Assembly: GCA_964549945.1 (NCBI GenBank)
Contig: CAZJXD010000008.1
Span: 29,107-93,106, forward strand
Direction: 5' to 3'
Length of the DNA: 64,000 nucleotides
Origin: B25-G16 sp964549945
GTDB lineage: Bacteria; Desulfobacterota; DSM-4660; Desulfatiglandales; B25-G16
A program made the position numbers and the translations under genes. Within the stretch, counting starts at the first letter, position 1; every line of letters begins with the position of its first letter. Shown here one piece after another: positions 61,570 through 64,000 of this stretch. The notes under the pieces are model-generated. The model was not told the DNA's origin. It searched no databases and saw only the letters and a program-made list of their open reading frames with translations.

Positions 61570-63000
61570 CTATTTCCCTCCATTCCTTATCGGCCTGACT
61601 TTCCAGAAATAATTGTGAAACCCCGCTCCTTCATAAAGCCTGCGGAAGGTGAACTCCACAGGAATTCCTATTTTTACTTCAGACGGGATGCAATCAGTCA
61701 TCATGCCATAAAAACGGGTCTTTAGCGCATCTACTTCCATAATGATCTGAGGCACTACCGGATCATCACTTCTGCCAGCGAGCTGGTCTAAGTTGTAGCT
61801 GAAGACCTTTCCCTTTCGTTCTGATAGGCAAATCTTTTCAAAATTGTCTTTGCTTCGACACTCATTACACACTCTTTGAATAGGGAAAGCAGATGTTCCA
61901 CAGTTCATGCATCTACTTCCATAAAGCCGGAGGACCGAATCCTTGTCACGATAAGAAACCGTAGCTGATGGCAAGAGGCGAAATGGCTCTCCCGGGATCG
62001 GCTCCAGAAGCCCCCTGTAGCTCAAATATCGCTCATAGGATAGGAGCTCGTGCTTGGATTCCAGGTGACCGCTCACACCGAGACGTTGCGGCAGGTTCTT
62101 GATATTTTCCGTAACCTGGAATACAAAGGCATCAGCCCCGTCCCCATAGGCAGCCATCAGGATCTTGTCTCCGGGGCTTGCATGGTCCAGAGCGTCGACG
62201 AGCATCATCAGGGGCTGAGCCGTACCACAATTCCCAACGGCGTTGATCAGCGGATCCTGCGCTTGTGAATCTTGAAAACCGGCGCGTGTAATAATCCCCT
62301 TGTGTGTCCTTAGGTCAGGGGCAGGCAATACAGCCTTATGAATATCTTCAGTTTTAAGACCGCATCTCTTCAGAATCCCCTGAATTGCCCTTTGCATTAT
62401 GGTATTATATCCTTTTGCCAGCACCCATCGACTTTCCCAAGATTTGACATAGGTGTCTTCAGGAGTTCTCCACACATCCATCATTTCATGGGAAATTGTA
62501 TATGAGCCGAGAACTGTGGCAATCACTGGGCCTTCACCAATAATTAGTGCGGCAGCGCCATCTCCAAAAGACTGTTCATCGTCTGATTTGGGATACCCGA
62601 TGCGGCTGTCTGTGGCCGTCACCATAAGGTTTTTCGCCCCCCCACCTTTAATTATATGATAGGCCATTTTCATGGCGCTGGTTCCTGATCTGAGGCAATT
62701 CCCGTAATCTGCCGTGAAAATCTCATCTTGCAGGTCAACGACGGTCGCAACAAGGCTTGCTATCTGTTTTTCCGCGTAAGGGGGCGTGGTAGAGGCAAAG
62801 AACAATCCGTTAATCTCTTTCCGATCTACTCCCCGAAGGCAATCAAAACATGCTTCAACGGCCATAGTTGCCGTGTCTTCATCGTTATTAGCCACACTTC
62901 TTTCCCCCCCTAGTGACCGCCGTCCCCATGCTTTTGCCACCTCATCTCGACTTAATCTGAAAAAAGGAATGTACGCACCAAAGGATATGATACCCAACAT
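61570..63000 (-). CDS. HMG-CoA-synthase-like protein fused to a DUF35 domain
   Basis: A 476-residue fusion. Residues 1 to about 310 are a HMG-CoA synthase-family condensing enzyme (glutamate candidate in TTPPYAEKQ, nucleophile Cys102 in YGNCLRSGTSA, histidine in RTHKGIITRAG, NAVGNCGTA at about 253-261). Residues from about 340 form a zinc ribbon (Cys364, Cys367, Cys378, Cys381) and OB fold like DUF35. In archaea the thiolase, DUF35 and HMG-CoA synthase are separate proteins in one complex; here the last two are joined. It is followed by the intact thiolase gene one base away. The ATG at 63000 has GGAGG. The natural acyl substrates are unknown. Confidence 0.8.
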   Translation of the reverse strand: MLGIISFGAYIPFFRLSRDEVAKAWGRRSLGGERSVANNDEDTATMAVEACFDCLRGVDRKEINGLFFASTTPPYAEKQIASLVATVVDLQDEIFTADYGNCLRSGTSAMKMAYHIIKGGGAKNLMVTATDSRIGYPKSDDEQSFGDGAAALIIGEGPVIATVLGSYTISHEMMDVWRTPEDTYVKSWESRWVLAKGYNTIMQRAIQGILKRCGLKTEDIHKAVLPAPDLRTHKGIITRAGFQDSQAQDPLINAVGNCGTAQPLMMLVDALDHASPGDKILMAAYGDGADAFVFQVTENIKNLPQRLGVSGHLESKHELLSYERYLSYRGLLEPIPGEPFRLLPSATVSYRDKDSVLRLYGSRCMNCGTSAFPIQRVCNECRSKDNFEKICLSERKGKVFSYNLDQLAGRSDDPVVPQIIMEVDALKTRFYGMMTDCIPSEVKIGIPVEFTFRRLYEGAGFHNYFWKVRPIRNGGK

Positions 63001-63265
63001 ATTTAGTTACCTCCATTATTTCTTATTCCCCATCATTGTCACTTGCTGTGTTTCGTTCGCATTTGGTAAACCTATCCCTTCATGTTTTTTCGCCTACCTT
63101 AAAATTTGGGGCGCTTCACTAGCCAAGACTTGAAGCCTGGCTTCGGCAAACTTTCTCTACAGAAACAAGAAGATAAGATCGCAGCATAAAATACGTCACC
63201 GAACAGAGTCGTAAAATTTTAGGCATATGCTTCAGGAAAATAAATGAGCCTTTAATCATATTATC

Positions 63266-63847
63266 TCACTTTTTTATTTTTTCCCAAATTTCCTTGATTT
63301 GCTCGATTTCTTCTTTTTTGAATATCCTCCTTCCTCTTTTACTTCTCTTAGCTAAAGGAAATATTTTTCCTTCGTACCTTTTATAAGTTGTTGTGCTTAT
63401 CCCAATTTCTTTACAAGCTTCGATGACTGAAAAGCGGTTTTTAATTTTTAGAGCGTCCTTTTCGTCTTGTGCAATTTGTTCTATCTCTGTAAAATCTAAA
63501 ACGTATTCTATTGTACCCAGATATTTTCCTGATTTATCCCGTATAGGAAAAAATCTATTCATCATCTTACGTTCTCTACCCAACATCCAATATCCGAAAT
63601 AATCTCTTTTTCCGTTTTTAAATTCCGATAAAATCTTCTTTGACAGAGGAGATGACTTCTTATGACAATCTACAACATTTTTCCCTAACGCACTATATAG
63701 GTAATCCCTGTTTGGGGCCTCGGTACTGGGTTCATCTCCCCTATTCCAGTATTGAAGACAATTGTTTTGATCAACAAAAAGAAACTTAATCGGTAAAGCA
63801 TCCATAATCCCCTGTATTTGTTCTTTACTCAGATTGTCTATTAACAT
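63266..63847 (-). CDS. PAS-domain one-component regulator with MerR-type HTH
   Basis: A 193-residue regulator. The N-terminal PAS domain (about 5-118: QIQGIMDALPIKFLFVDQNNCLQYWN, then GKNVVDCHKKSSPLSKKIL, then GKYLGTIEYVLDF) is of the DUF438 type and is closely similar to the protein at 51577. The C-terminal 55 residues form a MerR/excisionase-like helix-turn-helix (SVIEACKEIGISTTTYKRYE) and a basic helical tail. This is a typical intracellular one-component sensor. The ATG at 63847 is preferred to GTG 63853, because AAGGAG lies seven bases before it. Its position at the edge of the island suggests that it controls the acyl-CoA genes. Confidence 0.78.
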   Translation of the reverse strand: MLIDNLSKEQIQGIMDALPIKFLFVDQNNCLQYWNRGDEPSTEAPNRDYLYSALGKNVVDCHKKSSPLSKKILSEFKNGKRDYFGYWMLGRERKMMNRFFPIRDKSGKYLGTIEYVLDFTEIEQIAQDEKDALKIKNRFSVIEACKEIGISTTTYKRYEGKIFPLAKRSKRGRRIFKKEEIEQIKEIWEKIKK

Positions 63848-63886
63848 TTGCACTCTCCTTTATTTTTATTTCTTCTGATCACACGC

Positions 63887-63937
63887 TTAATTAATCCCTT
63901 AAACCATCAGCTCATGATGGTTTAAGGGATTAATTAA
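63887..63937. repeat. Perfect 23-bp inverted repeat with 5-base loop
   Basis: Arms 63887-63909 and 63915-63937 are exactly complementary (left arm begins TTAATTAATCCC; loop GCTCA). The structure begins 40 bases upstream of the PAS-HTH start. It could be an operator for that regulator, a transcription terminator for upstream minus-strand genes, a remnant of an insertion, or an assembly fold-back. Confidence 0.7.
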
Positions 63938-63985
63938 AGTGACGGCGTTAATGAATAAGACAAATCTCCTCTTTTTGACTTCTTT
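63912..63985 (-). pseudogene. Remnant of a TRAP receptor (DctP) signal-peptide start
   Basis: On the minus strand, a short frame reads KKRRFVLFINAVTLINPL and stops within the palindrome. Its beginning matches the signal peptide MEKRRFLVFISAVT of the TRAP receptor at 52544, and the DNA upstream also looks alike. The usual start codon appears to have become GTC. The rest of the gene is not present, so the palindrome appears to have replaced it. Confidence 0.4.
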
Positions 63986-64000
63986 TCCCCAATTTATTAA

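Noticed and set aside
1..64000. tRNA, rRNA and CRISPR arrays
   Set aside because: No cloverleaf-like T-loop with matching arms, rRNA signature or regularly spaced direct repeats was seen; a covariance-model scan could still find one that I missed.

Overview
The window looks like a chromosomal segment of a Gram-negative, anaerobic deltaproteobacterial-type organism (Desulfobacterota). This is inferred from an outer-membrane barrel protein, lipoprotein and TonB-like genes, a TRAP receptor, DUF35/thiolase catabolic modules, a beta-keto acid cleavage enzyme, bacterial inositol-phosphate synthase and many small zinc-ribbon proteins. No rRNA or tRNA gene and no CRISPR array was recognised.

Positions 1-43400 are gene-dense and GC-rich and consist mostly of housekeeping and regulatory genes. 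A minus-strand group (1-4835) holds TatD, cupin, Nudix, Adk, YkgJ-type and RlmI-type genes. A GNAT/M20 pair follows (5119-6793). A second minus-strand stretch (6827-13572) holds an interrupted outer-membrane protein, a bifunctional-nuclease-family protein, a Lon-like protease, a cereblon-type CULT protein, Nth and MsrAB. Then come YitT, a truncated PAC2 gene, several unrecognised small proteins, and an orphan VapB antitoxin whose VapC partner is reduced to about 23 codons. Further on are inositol-phosphate synthase, an AI-2E family permease, two PLP enzymes, a nested inverted-repeat element and a large hybrid sensor kinase. A long plus-strand run (28480-34953) carries PrmA, a thioesterase, a hydrolase, Ppx/GppA, GuaB, UPF0280, an HD protein and a TonB-like protein. 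After GlgC, a tight minus-strand operon reads rpoZ-dnaJ-dksA-larC, followed by the ComM-type ATPase.

Positions 43488-64000 differ: the DNA is visibly AT-richer, spacers are long, and there are remnants of IS21 and IS1595 elements. The region is an acyl-CoA catabolic island. It holds two acyl-CoA synthetases, an enoyl-CoA hydratase, a beta-keto acid cleavage enzyme, a TRAP solute receptor, two PAS regulators of one subtype, and three thiolase/DUF35 modules. Two of these modules are paralogous four-gene sets, each with two different thiolase-fold proteins plus two different DUF35 (zinc ribbon + OB) proteins. All four thiolase-fold proteins lack the nucleophilic cysteine and the usual histidines, so they are more likely aldolase/lyase-type enzymes (as in Ltp2-DUF35 steroid side-chain aldolases) than thiolases. 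The third module has an intact SCP2-type thiolase next to an HMG-CoA-synthase-like protein fused to its own DUF35 domain, resembling the archaeal thiolase/DUF35/HMG-CoA synthase complex. Inferred logic: acid uptake (TRAP), CoA activation (synthetases), beta-oxidation-like steps (hydratase), then C-C bond formation or cleavage on an unusual, perhaps branched, acyl-CoA, controlled by the PAS proteins. The substrate cannot be read from the sequence.
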